Assembly (NCBI GenBank): GCA_028289365.1
Contig: JANQQM010000060.1
Coordinates: 1-64,000 of the forward strand
DNA length: 64,000 nucleotides
DNA from: Salaquimonas sp.
Lineage (GTDB): Bacteria; Pseudomonadota; Alphaproteobacteria; Rhizobiales; Rhizobiaceae
Reading direction: 5' to 3'
Numbering within the stretch: position 1 is the stretch's first letter; every line of letters begins with the position of its first letter. Both the position numbers and the translations under genes were made by a program. The notes beneath the pieces are model-generated. The model was not told the origin of the DNA. It did not search any database and was given only the letters and a program-made list of their open reading frames with translations. Shown piece by piece: positions 11,059 to 20,567 of this stretch.

Positions 11059-11208
11059 TCAGAACCAAGGACGCCACATCCAAACGAGGACATGAGCGAC
11101 GATGGTTAGAGCTACGAAACCTAAAAAGCCTTGCATGAAGTACCTATGGAACTCCTGCGCTTCGTGCTCTGTAAGACCGGAAAGTGATCCATTGTTGGAA
11201 TCTGCCAT
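11059..11208 (-). CDS. pufB: PufB, LH1 antenna beta polypeptide
   Basis: A 49-residue beta chain with the conserved [14 protein letters not shown]-terminal block, one transmembrane helix, the bacteriochlorophyll-ligating His in VAHVLVW and the end MWRPWF. AGGAGGTG precedes the ATG with ideal spacing. It is too short for most automatic callers but unmistakable by sequence. Confidence 0.95.
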   Translation of the reverse strand: MADSNNGSLSGLTEHEAQEFHRYFMQGFLGFVALTIVAHVLVWMWRPWF

Positions 11209-11291
11209 AAGCATCACCTCCTAGCGTGTTCGCCGCAGGGCCCCCGCGGCCGGGTGCAACCATGAAGAAGGATATTCTTGTCACAGTTGCG

Positions 11292-11316
11292 ATTGCTGGA
11301 TCGGAAACCCAGCAAT
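11292..11316 (-). promoter_or_regulatory. Hairpin in the pufQ-pufB intergenic leader
   Basis: ATTGCTGG (11292-11299) pairs perfectly with CCAGCAAT (11309-11316), nine-base loop. A second GC-rich inverted repeat (GCCGC...GCGGC) lies at about 11230-11250. The 116 bases between pufQ and pufB hold no gene. By analogy with other puf leaders they could be an mRNA processing or stability element; that is inference. Confidence 0.5.
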
Positions 11317-11324
11317 GGCGAGAG

Positions 11325-11534
11325 CTACGCTGTGTAGGCGTAGCCTATTGCGGCCGTGGCAGCGGAATACGCTTCAGCAAAGACGTTGCCGTTACCCTCT
11401 TTGCCGACTAGGCGTTTGCCAGTTACAAAGACCAGGCATAGTAGGAATGCCAGGCTAACCACAATTTGATATTCGACACGATCTCCCCTGCCTTTGACAC
11501 GAGGTGTTGCCGAATGTTCGTTTTGATTTCTCAT
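11325..11534 (-). CDS. pufQ: PufQ, putative bacteriochlorophyll synthesis/assembly regulator
   Basis: A 69-residue membrane protein: basic N-terminus with a RVEYQIV block, one transmembrane helix (VSLAFLLCLVFVTG), and the C-terminal pattern FAEAYSAATAAIGYAY that resembles PufQ of roseobacters. Position between bchZ and pufB is the canonical pufQ place, 6 bases after bchZ, with GGAGTAACGGAG before the ATG. PufQ is reported to affect bacteriochlorophyll formation; its exact role is unsettled. Confidence 0.85.
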   Translation of the reverse strand: MRNQNEHSATPRVKGRGDRVEYQIVVSLAFLLCLVFVTGKRLVGKEGNGNVFAEAYSAATAAIGYAYTA

Positions 11535-11540
11535 TCTCCG

Positions 11541-13034
11541 TTACTCCTCCTCCAGAACCAGGTCAGTTGAACTAGTGTTTTCGAATTTCTGCGATTGCGT
11601 TGTAAGCTTTGCGCCAAGCTCAAGATCTTGCGGTCTTACGGTATTCCGACCAGCTGTTCGTGCATTGCGCTCTGCGGTGTCCCGTAGTCCCTTAGCCGCA
11701 GATATGCGGATCAGAACGGGCGTGCGCTGGATCTCATCGTCGAACAGTGCTCTTGCCTCCGGTGTCCATGTGAGCTCTGCTCTGGCTGGTGTCGGATCGA
11801 TGGAATCAAGCGCGCTTTGCAATGGCAGAATGTCGAACAATGCATCAAACAATGCATTGCAGACTGTCTGAATCAGATAGGACGCACCGGAATAACCCAT
11901 AAACGGTGTACCGGTATGGCGCTGGATTGATGCGCCCGGGAAAGAGGCCGAAACAAAGAGCGCTCGTGAACCCTGATCAGCCAGATACATGCGTTCATTG
12001 TATGAACCAAAGACGATCATTGGTTGCCGGGTCTGGATCAGCTCCTGCACAGCCTGATTATCTGTCTTTTCGCCAGACTTGCGCGATACCGCAAACCTGC
12101 AAGGCAAACCCATTTCCTCTTCCAGAAAATTCTTAAGGCCGCGCGAATAGGTTTCGTTTGCAACGACAGCGAAGCTGGCGGTACCAAAGAAATCCTGGGT
12201 GACCGAACGCCATAGATCCCACATCGGTTTGAGTGTCGTATGTTTCTCCAACTCGATGAATGGCTCAGGATCAAGATCCAGAATCTCACCAAGCTTTCTC
12301 AAGAACGCCGTGGTTGAGTGAATGCCAATCGGAGCCTGAAGATAAGGACGGTCCAGACTTTCGCATAGTAACCTGCCGTATTCGCGATACATGCAAATGT
12401 TGGCATCAGCGCTTGCCAGTTTTGTAACATCGGCAAGGTGTGAACCGAGCGGGAATACCATGTTCACATTTGCACCAATACCTTCGACCAAACGGCGTAT
12501 TTCTGCCAGGTCGGAAGGTTGGTTGAACGTTCCATACATGGGTCCAATGATGTTTACTCTTGGTTTTTCACTTTCTTTTTTTGGCTTTCGTGCCGGAACC
12601 CTTCCCTTCTTCGGGCCATACTCGGTCCAAAGCCATTTCAGCGCACGATCTGCGCTTTGCCATTGATCCTCATCTATTGTTCGCGGCAGGAAGCGCTGAA
12701 TATTGCTTCCTTTCGGTGTTACGCCACCGCCGATCATTTCGGCGATTGATCCCGTTACCACAACCGCAGGAAGATCTGGATCAAGCACTTTGCGCGCGCG
12801 ATGCATGGCGCTTTCCGTCCCGTGCTGGCCCAGTTCATCTTCGCCAAGACCTGTCACAACAATCGGTAATTCATGCGGGGGTAGTGCATCGGTATAGTGC
12901 AGAACTGAAGTGACCGGCAGGTTTTCGCACCCAACCGGCCCGTCAATAATCACCTGTAAACCCTTTATCGCGGTAAAGGCGTAGACCGACCCCCAATATC
13001 CGCCGGCACGATCATGATCCAGGATGAGTGTCAT
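11541..13034 (-). CDS. bchZ: BchZ, chlorophyllide a reductase subunit
   Basis: Catalytic subunit (with BchY) of the nitrogenase-like chlorophyllide a oxidoreductase that reduces ring B to bacteriochlorin. It is 497 residues, beginning with [20 protein letters not shown] and containing the cluster-ligating cysteine context [23 protein letters not shown]. It overlaps bchY by 4 bases. It is read from the crtF/bchC promoters into puf. Confidence 0.96.
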   Translation of the reverse strand: MTLILDHDRAGGYWGSVYAFTAIKGLQVIIDGPVGCENLPVTSVLHYTDALPPHELPIVVTGLGEDELGQHGTESAMHRARKVLDPDLPAVVVTGSIAEMIGGGVTPKGSNIQRFLPRTIDEDQWQSADRALKWLWTEYGPKKGRVPARKPKKESEKPRVNIIGPMYGTFNQPSDLAEIRRLVEGIGANVNMVFPLGSHLADVTKLASADANICMYREYGRLLCESLDRPYLQAPIGIHSTTAFLRKLGEILDLDPEPFIELEKHTTLKPMWDLWRSVTQDFFGTASFAVVANETYSRGLKNFLEEEMGLPCRFAVSRKSGEKTDNQAVQELIQTRQPMIVFGSYNERMYLADQGSRALFVSASFPGASIQRHTGTPFMGYSGASYLIQTVCNALFDALFDILPLQSALDSIDPTPARAELTWTPEARALFDDEIQRTPVLIRISAAKGLRDTAERNARTAGRNTVRPQDLELGAKLTTQSQKFENTSSTDLVLEEE

Positions 13035-14599
13035 GATCCTATCGACTCCCCTGTATCGACCGCATTTGCAGAACGGGCATTGCGGGCGGCAAACTTCTTT
13101 TTAAAAGCTGGCCGGTCCTCGGGCACGGTTTCCCAGATGCCAGCGGCATATTCGCTACCAACACCGTCAAAAAATGCCTTCATCGTTTCAAAACGTTGCT
13201 TATTTGCAATTGCAGCGTTCACGAGTTGTGCAAGCGGACCGGCGCCAGCTAAACCCATCAAGGGTCTGGCAGAGATCAGATTTGTGAAATAAAGCGCCGG
13301 TGTACCAGCCTCTTTGGCCGCCTGTACTACCGGTGTTGTACCAATGGCCAGATCGGGGTCGAATTCCTTAAATGCAGCAAGATCGTTTTCAAGCGAGGCC
13401 CGATACCGGACGTGAATACCCTTGTCTGCCAACCATTCTGCGTCCGATTCAGACCAGGCGGTCTTGGGACACGCAGTACCGACATAGCGTAGATCAGCTC
13501 CACTTTCGACCAGCAGCCGCGCCACCAACAATTCCGAACCTTCATAGCCGGAAAGCGTGATACGACCTTTGATTGACGAGGCATCCAATGCAGATTTAAG
13601 CGCCGGTAGGACTGCATTCTTAGCGTTGCCGATCTTTTCGTAGCCAATATTGCAAGCCCGGCCAATGTTTTCCAGCCAGGCTTCCGTACCTTCAACGCCA
13701 ACTGGCGCAGAACCTACGATTGGACGTCCGGCTTCTTCAAATTCCCGGAAAGACGCGGTGTAAAAAGGATGGATCGCGGCGACGCAAGCGCAGTCAAGTG
13801 CAGTATAAAGCTCGCGCCACTCACGGGTCGGCACGCAGGTGCCAGCCTGCATTCCGAGTGGTTCTAGCAATTGCCCGATGCTCATGGGATCGGCAGGAAA
13901 CATCTCGCCGACCAGAGTGATAGTGGGTTTCCCACTATCGGTTCGCTTCTCGGGCGCTTTGACAGGTCCCTCTATCACCTCATTGCGCGCGTAATTGAGC
14001 ATCGCACCCGCAAGTACATCTTTTGCTTCTGCATGAGTCGGAATTCCGAAGCCGGGAACATCGATTCCGATGATGCGCACGCCGTTAATTTGCCGTGGTA
14101 ACATTTGCAGTGGCACGCCTGATGCAGTCGGCACGCAGAGGTTTGTAACTACTATGGCATCATATTTTTCCGGATCAGCTTGTTCATGTACTGCGTCGCG
14201 GATGTCCTCGAACAGTTTTCCGGTTACCAGGCTTTCTGAATTGAAGGGTACATAGCCCACTGTCCGGCGTGCGCCGTAGAAGTGCGATGTGAAGGTCAAG
14301 CCATAAACACAACATGCCGAACCAGACAGAATGGTTGCGGTCCTTCGCATTCGCAAACCAACTCGTAAGGAACCGAAAGCTGGACACATGCTTTGTGGTT
14401 GATCGTGTGGTCCCTGGGGATAATCGCGCGCGTAGCCATCAAGCACGGCGCTTTTGCCTGCCTTTGCTGCCGCAGCCTTCATGACATCCTTGCCGCCATG
14501 ACAACCTGCGCTATCAGCTACTGGCGAGACCCGTGCACCATCCTCGCTGGGATCGAGGACGGGCTGTTGATCCTTGTGGTGGTCGAAAGCTTCGGTCAT
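13031..14599 (-). CDS. bchY: BchY, chlorophyllide a reductase subunit
   Basis: NifD-like partner of BchZ. It is 522 residues; cysteines in [23 protein letters not shown] and [11 protein letters not shown] match the 4Fe-4S ligand pattern. The gene begins 3 bases after the bchX stop and overlaps bchZ (ATGA). An N-terminal extension of about 70 residues before the first cysteine block is usual for the family. Confidence 0.96.
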   Translation of the reverse strand: MTEAFDHHKDQQPVLDPSEDGARVSPVADSAGCHGGKDVMKAAAAKAGKSAVLDGYARDYPQGPHDQPQSMCPAFGSLRVGLRMRRTATILSGSACCVYGLTFTSHFYGARRTVGYVPFNSESLVTGKLFEDIRDAVHEQADPEKYDAIVVTNLCVPTASGVPLQMLPRQINGVRIIGIDVPGFGIPTHAEAKDVLAGAMLNYARNEVIEGPVKAPEKRTDSGKPTITLVGEMFPADPMSIGQLLEPLGMQAGTCVPTREWRELYTALDCACVAAIHPFYTASFREFEEAGRPIVGSAPVGVEGTEAWLENIGRACNIGYEKIGNAKNAVLPALKSALDASSIKGRITLSGYEGSELLVARLLVESGADLRYVGTACPKTAWSESDAEWLADKGIHVRYRASLENDLAAFKEFDPDLAIGTTPVVQAAKEAGTPALYFTNLISARPLMGLAGAGPLAQLVNAAIANKQRFETMKAFFDGVGSEYAAGIWETVPEDRPAFKKKFAARNARSANAVDTGESIGS

Positions 14600-14602
14600 C
14601 GT

Positions 14603-15643
14603 TCAAACGTTGTCGTAAACAACCTCCAAGGATTTTTTCTCAAGGATGGCGGGATCACACATATCCTCAGGGGTAGCTGGATCCAGCAGATAATCAGCAC
14701 CCGTTTCATCGCTAGAAAACAGTTCAAGCAGTTCATCTTGGGTGAGTGGTTTGGGTTGGCGTGGAGGGGCTGACATCATGTTGTCGGCAAGTTCACTGAA
14801 CAATTCCCCCCAATCGCCTTCGGGGTCTCCGACGATCTCATATTTTGCCGATTTACGGCGAATATCCTCATGCTGAGGTATGGCAGAAAGCACGGGAATA
14901 TTGACTGCTTCTGCGAATGCCTTGGCCTCGCCGGTCCCATCGTCCTTGTTGACCAGCATGCCGGCCACGCCAACATTGCCACCGAGATTTCTAAAATACT
15001 CGACCGCCGAGCAAACATTATTAGCAACGTAGAGTGATTGGAGGTCGTTCGATGCTACAACGATCACTTTCTGACACATGTCACGCGCTATTGGCAGACC
15101 AAAGCCGCCACAGACCACATCCCCGAGGAAGTCGAGTAGAACATAGTCAAAGTCCCAGTCATGAAAGCCCAATTTTTCTAGTAGTTCGAAGCCGTGAATA
15201 ATGCCGCGCCCCCCGCACCCGCGACCAACTTCTGGTCCCCCCAACTCCATTGCAAAGACACCGTCGCGCTTGAAACAAACATCGCCGATGGTCACGTCTT
15301 CGCCTGCGGCCTTCTTTATTGATGAAGTTTCGATGATTGTCGGACAGGATCGACCACCAAAGAGCAGCGACGTAGTATCGGACTTCGGATCGCAGCCAAT
15401 GAGCAAGACCTTCTTGCCTTGCCTTGCAAGATTGTATGAAAGATTGGCAAGTGTGAAGCTCTTGCCGATTCCGCCCTTGCCATAGATAGCAATTATTTGA
15501 GTTTCTTTTGTTACCTTGCCGGTATGAACAGCATCGGGAGCTCTCTTGGCTTCCTTGCGGAGTGCATCGTCAATATCGGAACTTGCATTTTCCGATTTGT
15601 CGCTTTGGGTTGCTTCACTGTTTATCTGTACGCCGTCCATCAT
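14603..15643 (-). CDS. bchX: BchX, chlorophyllide a reductase iron protein
   Basis: ATP-dependent electron donor to BchYZ. It is 346 residues: an acidic, poorly conserved N-terminus (about 45 residues), the P-loop YGKGGIGKS, cluster ligands in GRGCGG and DVVCGGFG, and a C-terminal tail ending in KKSLEVVYDNV. The start used is the first Met of MMDGV; the second is equally possible. It directly follows bchC. Confidence 0.96.
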   Translation of the reverse strand: MMDGVQINSEATQSDKSENASSDIDDALRKEAKRAPDAVHTGKVTKETQIIAIYGKGGIGKSFTLANLSYNLARQGKKVLLIGCDPKSDTTSLLFGGRSCPTIIETSSIKKAAGEDVTIGDVCFKRDGVFAMELGGPEVGRGCGGRGIIHGFELLEKLGFHDWDFDYVLLDFLGDVVCGGFGLPIARDMCQKVIVVASNDLQSLYVANNVCSAVEYFRNLGGNVGVAGMLVNKDDGTGEAKAFAEAVNIPVLSAIPQHEDIRRKSAKYEIVGDPEGDWGELFSELADNMMSAPPRQPKPLTQDELLELFSSDETGADYLLDPATPEDMCDPAILEKKSLEVVYDNV

Positions 15644-15646
15644 TTT

Positions 15647-16579
15647 TCAGCTCCAGTTTAGAACTACCTTGAGGCATTCTGGTCTGTTGAAAGCAGCCTG
15701 ATATGCGTCTTCAGCATCGGCGCTTGCATATTCGTGGGTGACTAACCCATCAAAGGAAAGCAGCCCCTTATCGAGTAGGTTCGTCACAGCCGACAGATCG
15801 CTTTCCTGCCATTCTGCTGATATTCGAAATTTGGCTTCCTTCATGAAAGCAGGAGGGAACGCGAAGCCGATCCGATCGCTGTAGAAACCCGCCAGTACAA
15901 TCTCGCCGCCATGCGTTAATCGACCAACCAGTTGATCAAGAATGCTGCTCTCACCACTCACATCGTAAATGCTCGAATAAGCGGTAGTCTGATCGCTAGC
16001 GGGATCAATGACCTGGTAGTCGAAGGCTCCTTGTCGCCTCGATTGGTCGATTTCCCAGACCTTTGGTTGATTTCCGCCAAGCGCAACTGAAAGTCGGGCC
16101 AAAAGCCTTCCGAGCACACCATGACCAACAATCAAGTCGGGCATGCTGCCCTGTTTTCCAGACAATGCATGATGGGCAGTCGCCGCTAATGCCAGCAAAA
16201 CGGCATCCCTGCCAAGTGACGAATCAACCGAAACGGCTTTCTCTTTGCTAACAACTATTGTGGAGGCTGCTCCGCCGAATAATCCGCGGACATTCTTATA
16301 TCCAGCCGAACCTGGAACAAACACAAATTGCCCAATTCTTGAACTGTGTTTCGGTGAGGCGTCAACGACCCTACCAACTGACTCATATCCGGGAACCAGT
16401 GGGTAACCAAATCCAGGAAATGGCGGCATTTCGCCAGTCCAGAGAAGCTTTTCCGTCCCTGTGCTTATCCCACTCCATTGGACATCGACAACAAGGTGAT
16501 CATCGCCAGGCTCTACAAGATCCACTTGGTCGATCGCTAGCTTTCGCGGCTGTTCGAATATGATTGCGTTGGTATGCAT
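15647..16579 (-). CDS. bchC: BchC, 3-hydroxyethyl (bacterio)chlorophyllide a dehydrogenase
   Basis: Medium-chain dehydrogenase-like enzyme oxidising the C3 hydroxyethyl group to acetyl, a late step to bacteriochlorophyll a. It is 310 residues, with VQWSGISTGTEKLLWTG and GFGYPLVPGYESVGRV characteristic of BchC, and a degenerate Rossmann region around VGHGVLGRLLA. It has its own promoter region with two PpsR-type sites between it and the crtF stop, and starts the bchCXYZ-puf transcript. Confidence 0.95.
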   Translation of the reverse strand: MHTNAIIFEQPRKLAIDQVDLVEPGDDHLVVDVQWSGISTGTEKLLWTGEMPPFPGFGYPLVPGYESVGRVVDASPKHSSRIGQFVFVPGSAGYKNVRGLFGGAASTIVVSKEKAVSVDSSLGRDAVLLALAATAHHALSGKQGSMPDLIVGHGVLGRLLARLSVALGGNQPKVWEIDQSRRQGAFDYQVIDPASDQTTAYSSIYDVSGESSILDQLVGRLTHGGEIVLAGFYSDRIGFAFPPAFMKEAKFRISAEWQESDLSAVTNLLDKGLLSFDGLVTHEYASADAEDAYQAAFNRPECLKVVLNWS

Positions 16580-16631
16580 TGCTTGCCTTGCAATCCGTAA
16601 TGCAGAAATTTCTATCTTCTATTTCACTATT

Positions 16632-16675
16632 TGTCAGTTTATTTGGACATTATAAATTGTCAAGTTTTCTGTACA
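16632..16675. promoter_or_regulatory. Two PpsR/CrtJ-type operators in the bchC promoter
   Basis: Site 1 is TGT-N12-ACA at 16632-16649 (TGTCAG...TGGACA); site 2 is TGT-N12-ACA at 16658-16675 (TGTCAA...TGTACA), separated by 8 bases. The pair sits in the 97 bases between crtF's stop and bchC's start. Tandem TGT-N12-ACA sites 7-8 bases apart are the known binding arrangement of the oxygen/light-responsive repressor PpsR (CrtJ) at bchC. The repressor gene itself is not in this window. Confidence 0.85.
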
Positions 16676-16676
16676 T

Positions 16677-17885
16677 TCAGCCCGTTGATTTGTGGGCAAT
16701 CATGATGCTTGTGATTAGCGGCATGCTGACGGGAAGTGATTTGATGCGCTCAAAGCCAGCTGCTTCGAGCATGGTCTTTATTTCTGAAGATGTGCGCGGC
16801 TTGCCGCTTCCCATCGCATAGAGATAGAAATTAAAGTATGCGTCACTTACCCGAGAGTTTCTATTTTCTTCGCACATGGGCTCGGCGACCAGCAAAGTCC
16901 CGCCAGCCTTTAAGGCGTCATGGGCGGCTTTCAATATTTGCAAAGCCGGTTGGTCGTCATGATCGTGGATAATTCTTACCAGCGAGGCCAAATCAGCTCC
17001 CTTTGGCAACGCCGTTTCGAAAAAAGAACCGGGGAATATCTCGACACGGTCAGCAATAGCAGTGTTCCGCAGAGCGGTGGCGGCTTGTTCTGCAACCAGC
17101 GGGAGATCAAATAGCCGGAACCTTATATCCGGATGTTTTTCAGCTACAGCAATGACAAATGCACCCAGCCCGCCACCTATATCGAGCATCGTTGAAAATC
17201 TGGAAAAATCGAATGCAGAGATCACTTCTCGTGCAACGAGGGTTTGGCTTGATGCCATAAGCTTAGAATAAGCTTCTGCCGAGCTAGCTTTTGCCGAAAC
17301 GGAATCGGTGCATTCAGCATAGTCCCAAAACTGCGATAGGTTCGTGGAATTGTTATTCGGACGCAGAAGGCCTACAGGGTCCGCGAGGTCTTTATAAAAG
17401 ATTGAATTGTGGCGGATCATTGCCATCACGCCAGGATTGGCCAGCAGCGCGGCACCGAGATCGCCAAGACGGTATTTGTTGTTTCGTTTGGATAACAAGC
17501 GCAAAGCGGCTGCACCATCAGCAAGCCGCATTGTTTCGTCTATGCCAAGTCCGACCTCGTTCGCCAACTCCTGTAGAGTACGACCGCGCCTTACCTTGGC
17601 AAAAACCTCCAACTCGACACAAGCAAGCAGGATTTGCGTGTAAACAAATCCTGATACGATATCGAAGAGTTCTTTCTGTCGGCTTCTGGCAACCGGCCGC
17701 GTCAGGGGAAATCTCGTGGTAAATTGCTGAAATCGTGACGATGTCAGACACTTGTCCCGAAAATTCAGCCACAGATCATAGATGCTCACACCAAAACTAT
17801 TTGAATGGTCCGCCCTAATTCGATCGACTAATCCCATGTCGGAAGCCGACATACTTCTATCACTAGGCGTGGTTTGCCATTTCAT
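16677..17885 (-). CDS. crtF: CrtF, demethylspheroidene / hydroxyneurosporene O-methyltransferase
   Basis: SAM-dependent methylation of the C1 hydroxyl of acyclic carotenoids, giving methoxy carotenoids of the spheroidene or spirilloxanthin series. It is 402 residues with an N-terminal dimerisation region and SAM motif MLDIGGGLGAF near residue 230, then RIIHDHDDQPALQILK. I chose the ATG at 17885 because GAGGAAG lies 5 bases before it; the frame opens further upstream without a ribosome site. crtE, often next door, is absent here. Confidence 0.93.
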   Translation of the reverse strand: MKWQTTPSDRSMSASDMGLVDRIRADHSNSFGVSIYDLWLNFRDKCLTSSRFQQFTTRFPLTRPVARSRQKELFDIVSGFVYTQILLACVELEVFAKVRRGRTLQELANEVGLGIDETMRLADGAAALRLLSKRNNKYRLGDLGAALLANPGVMAMIRHNSIFYKDLADPVGLLRPNNNSTNLSQFWDYAECTDSVSAKASSAEAYSKLMASSQTLVAREVISAFDFSRFSTMLDIGGGLGAFVIAVAEKHPDIRFRLFDLPLVAEQAATALRNTAIADRVEIFPGSFFETALPKGADLASLVRIIHDHDDQPALQILKAAHDALKAGGTLLVAEPMCEENRNSRVSDAYFNFYLYAMGSGKPRTSSEIKTMLEAAGFERIKSLPVSMPLITSIMIAHKSTG

Positions 17886-17944
17886 TGCAGCTTCCTCTGA
17901 TTGACTTGGCTGCTTAGCATTCTCTAAACCAACTCTCCACATAT

Positions 17945-17988
17945 TGTCAATTTAATTTGACATTGTATAATGTAAAGCAAATTTTACG
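17945..17988. promoter_or_regulatory. PpsR/CrtJ-type operator pair in the crtF/crtD divergent promoter
   Basis: Site 1 (17945-17962) is the perfect palindrome TGTCAATTTAATTTGACA. Site 2 (17971-17988) is TGT-N12-ACG, one base off consensus, 8 bases away. They lie between the divergent starts of crtF and crtD, so both carotenoid genes are probably repressed together. Confidence 0.85.
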
Positions 17989-18029
17989 TTTTTGAAACTT
18001 AAATCCATCGAATCCGAGTGGAGAGTTTT

Positions 18030-19517
18030 TTGGCAGAGGGACAAACGCTAGTAATTGGTGCGGGCCTGTCGGGACTTTCTACCGCCATTGCGCTCTCTGC
18101 GCGGGGCGAAAAGGTGGTGGTGCTGGAACGTGCTGCAAATCCCGGAGGAAAAATGCGCCAACAAACCGTTGGCAATTTCCGAATTGATGCAGGACCCACT
18201 GTGCTGACGATGAAGTGGGTATTTGACCGATTGTTCGGCCTCGCAGGGACAAATACCGAATCAGAAATCAAGCTGTCAAAAGCAGATGTTTTGGCTCGTC
18301 ATGCCTGGGATGGCAGTGATTGCTTTGACCTGTTTGCTGACTTGGAAAAATCAGAACAGGAGATCGAGCGGTTTTTCAGCAAGGAGGATGCCGCTGGATA
18401 TCGCCGATTTTGTGAGGCATCAGGCGAAATTTTCAACACCCTACGCGATAGTTACATCACCGCATCACGACCAACGCTTTTTGAGCTTGTGCGCCGCGTT
18501 GGGATCACAAATTTTACCAGCCTAATGGCTTTGCGCCCATTTCAAAGCCTCTGGAATGCTATTGATGAGTTCTTTCCCGATGCCAGGCTTCAACAATTGT
18601 TTGGTCGGTACAGCACCTATGTCGGCTCTTCACCATACTTGGCACCGGCGACGCTCATGCTCATCGCGAACGTGGAACAACAGGGCGTCTGGCTAGTAGA
18701 TGGTGGAATGTTTCAACTTGCCGAAGTCATGGCAGCGCTCGCAATCCGCCAGGGCGCGGACTTCAAGTTCAATACTGAAGCAGAAGAAATCTGCTTCAAG
18801 CAAGGTGCCGTCACCGGCGTTAGTCTGAAATCTGGAGAATTCTTGGAAGCCGATCGAATTGTCTATTGCGGTGAGATTTCCTGGCTTGCCGATAGATTGG
18901 CAGCACCCATCGCAGAAAAACCTGCTCCCACCAAGACACGATCTATGTCGGCGATAACTTGGAGCATGGTCGCCCGGACCAAGGGATTTGAACTCAAACG
19001 CCACAATGTTTTTTTCTCCGATGATTATCAGCGCGAGTTCGAGCAGATCTTCGATCGGGGTGAAATACCCGGCAATCCGACAATCTATTTGTGCGCCCAG
19101 GATCGGCAGTGTGGATCAAATGCTGCAGACCAAACAGAGGAACGACTGTTCATGTTGATCAATGCACCGGCTTTTGGCGATCGAGAAATACTTAACAAGG
19201 AGGAGTTAGTGAGATGTACAAACGCAGTATTAGATCGGCTCCTGGATTGCGGCCTGGAATTGGATACAAATACGCTTCAGATGGAAGTAACGCAGCCAGC
19301 CGATTTCGAGAAGCTGTTTCCAAGTTCGGGCGGCGCGCTGTATGGGGCGGCGATGCATGGTTGGATGGCCCCCTTTTCACGACATGGAACCAATACGAAT
19401 ATACCGGGCTTCTACTTGGCGAGCGGCAGCGTACACCCAGGCGCTGGCGTTCCTATGGCAACCCTTTCGGGAATGCTTGCGGCGGAGCAGATCATTTCGG
19501 ACCTCGCTTCGACATAG
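18030..19517 (+). CDS. crtD: CrtD, 1-hydroxycarotenoid 3,4-desaturase (methoxyneurosporene dehydrogenase)
   Basis: FAD-dependent desaturase of the CrtI/CrtD family introducing the C3,4 double bond. The dinucleotide-binding motif VIGAGLSGLSTAIAL is at the N-terminus, and the C-terminal FAD motif region GFYLASGSVHPGAGVPMATLSG is intact. I prefer the TTG at 18030 because GGAGAG lies 4 bases upstream; the GTG at 18018 (four more residues) has no visible ribosome site. About 495 residues, normal. crtC begins at or just beyond its stop. Confidence 0.92.
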   Translation: MAEGQTLVIGAGLSGLSTAIALSARGEKVVVLERAANPGGKMRQQTVGNFRIDAGPTVLTMKWVFDRLFGLAGTNTESEIKLSKADVLARHAWDGSDCFDLFADLEKSEQEIERFFSKEDAAGYRRFCEASGEIFNTLRDSYITASRPTLFELVRRVGITNFTSLMALRPFQSLWNAIDEFFPDARLQQLFGRYSTYVGSSPYLAPATLMLIANVEQQGVWLVDGGMFQLAEVMAALAIRQGADFKFNTEAEEICFKQGAVTGVSLKSGEFLEADRIVYCGEISWLADRLAAPIAEKPAPTKTRSMSAITWSMVARTKGFELKRHNVFFSDDYQREFEQIFDRGEIPGNPTIYLCAQDRQCGSNAADQTEERLFMLINAPAFGDREILNKEELVRCTNAVLDRLLDCGLELDTNTLQMEVTQPADFEKLFPSSGGALYGAAMHGWMAPFSRHGTNTNIPGFYLASGSVHPGAGVPMATLSGMLAAEQIISDLAST

Positions 19518-19549
19518 ATGTACCACCTGGGGGATATGCCTGGTGGTAT

Positions 19550-20422
19550 ATGGATGGCCTAAGTGACGACAATCAATTTGCCTTTACAATTATCGCCTTC
19601 ATTGGCTCAGTGTTTTCACCTTACTATGCCTGGTCAGGCAGACACGACCCTCAAAACCATGTCTCCGTCAACGTCGCGTTGTACGGTAAATCCGGAAAAC
19701 GATGGGCCATGACAGAACGCGGACGCAACGCACTTTCGCAGTCCAGGAATTCATTAGAAATTAGGCAAAGCGATCTTCACTGGAGCGGTTCAGATCTGGT
19801 GATTAATGTCCGGGAACGATCGGCGCCGATACCCAGGCAAGTCATCGGTTCTATTCGAATAACACCTGCCGGATTGAACAAAGACAGTTTTGCCCTCGAT
19901 GTAAACGGAAAACATTTTTGGCACCCAATTGCTCCTAGCGCTCGATTTGTAGTCGATTTAAAGGATCCCGAATTTAGATCCTCCGGTTCGGCTTACATCG
20001 ATTCCAATTGGGGGGCGGAACCGCTTGAAGACGCGTTTGATTATTGGGATTGGTCACGGGCCATGACAACCAGCGGCTCGGGAATATGTTATGATCTGAT
20101 TTCGAAGTCCGGTGTTAAACGTCGCTCAGCGTTACGTTTCAACAAATCGGGTGATTGGTATGAGATTGATATGCCATTACGAAAATCGCTGGAACCAGGA
20201 CCCATTTGGCGTGTCGCACGTGGAGCACCTTTGTTTGAATACAGCCCGGTCAAGACTCTGAGTGTTCTGGAAGATACGCCTTTTTATACGCGGTCAAAAA
20301 TTTCTGCGTCATTCGATGGTGAAAATGTGATTGCGATGCATGAAAGCCTCGATTTGAACAGGTTTTCGCAAAACTGGGTAAAGTGCCTTTTGCCCTTCCG
20401 GATGCCGCGGATAACAATCTGA
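19550..20422 (+). CDS. crtC: CrtC, acyclic carotenoid 1,2-hydratase (hydroxyneurosporene synthase); start uncertain
   Basis: Adds water across the C1,2 double bond of neurosporene or lycopene. CrtC signatures FIGSVFSPYYAWSGR, NHVSVNVALYGK and WAMTERGR are present. Homology begins earlier, around 19499, at PRFDIDVPPGGYAWWY, but between there and 19550 the frame contains no ATG, GTG, TTG or CTG. The next in-frame starts upstream are TTG 19361 and ATG 19214, the latter with AAGGAGGAG before it, deep inside crtD. I give the first ATG after the crtD stop; the true start may be a rare codon (ATA at 19514) or one of the overlapping starts. Confidence 0.85.
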   Translation: MDGLSDDNQFAFTIIAFIGSVFSPYYAWSGRHDPQNHVSVNVALYGKSGKRWAMTERGRNALSQSRNSLEIRQSDLHWSGSDLVINVRERSAPIPRQVIGSIRITPAGLNKDSFALDVNGKHFWHPIAPSARFVVDLKDPEFRSSGSAYIDSNWGAEPLEDAFDYWDWSRAMTTSGSGICYDLISKSGVKRRSALRFNKSGDWYEIDMPLRKSLEPGPIWRVARGAPLFEYSPVKTLSVLEDTPFYTRSKISASFDGENVIAMHESLDLNRFSQNWVKCLLPFRMPRITI

Positions 20423-20432
20423 ATCTCTGCGA

Positions 20433-20567
20433 CTAGTCAGAGGCAGAATTGTCGCTTCTGGAGCGTTTCAACTTGTCAAGGCTGTACAACTGCCAGACCG
20501 CGAACCCGATTGCGGCAACAGCAAAAACGCCAAAATCAAGCATGGCAAATATCCTTGAATCAATCAT
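20433..20567 (-). CDS. 44-residue small membrane protein downstream of tspO
   Basis: Reads MIDSRIFAMLDFGVFAVAAIG then FAVWQLYSLDKLKRSR and a polar tail. One hydrophobic helix (about residues 6-26) is followed by a basic segment, so an inner-membrane protein with cytoplasmic C-terminus is likely. GAGGAGGGG stands just before the ATG, inside the end of tspO, and the two genes overlap by 8 bases. Last gene of the bchIDO-tspO operon, facing crtC. No function known to me. Confidence 0.65.
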   Translation of the reverse strand: MIDSRIFAMLDFGVFAVAAIGFAVWQLYSLDKLKRSRSDNSASD

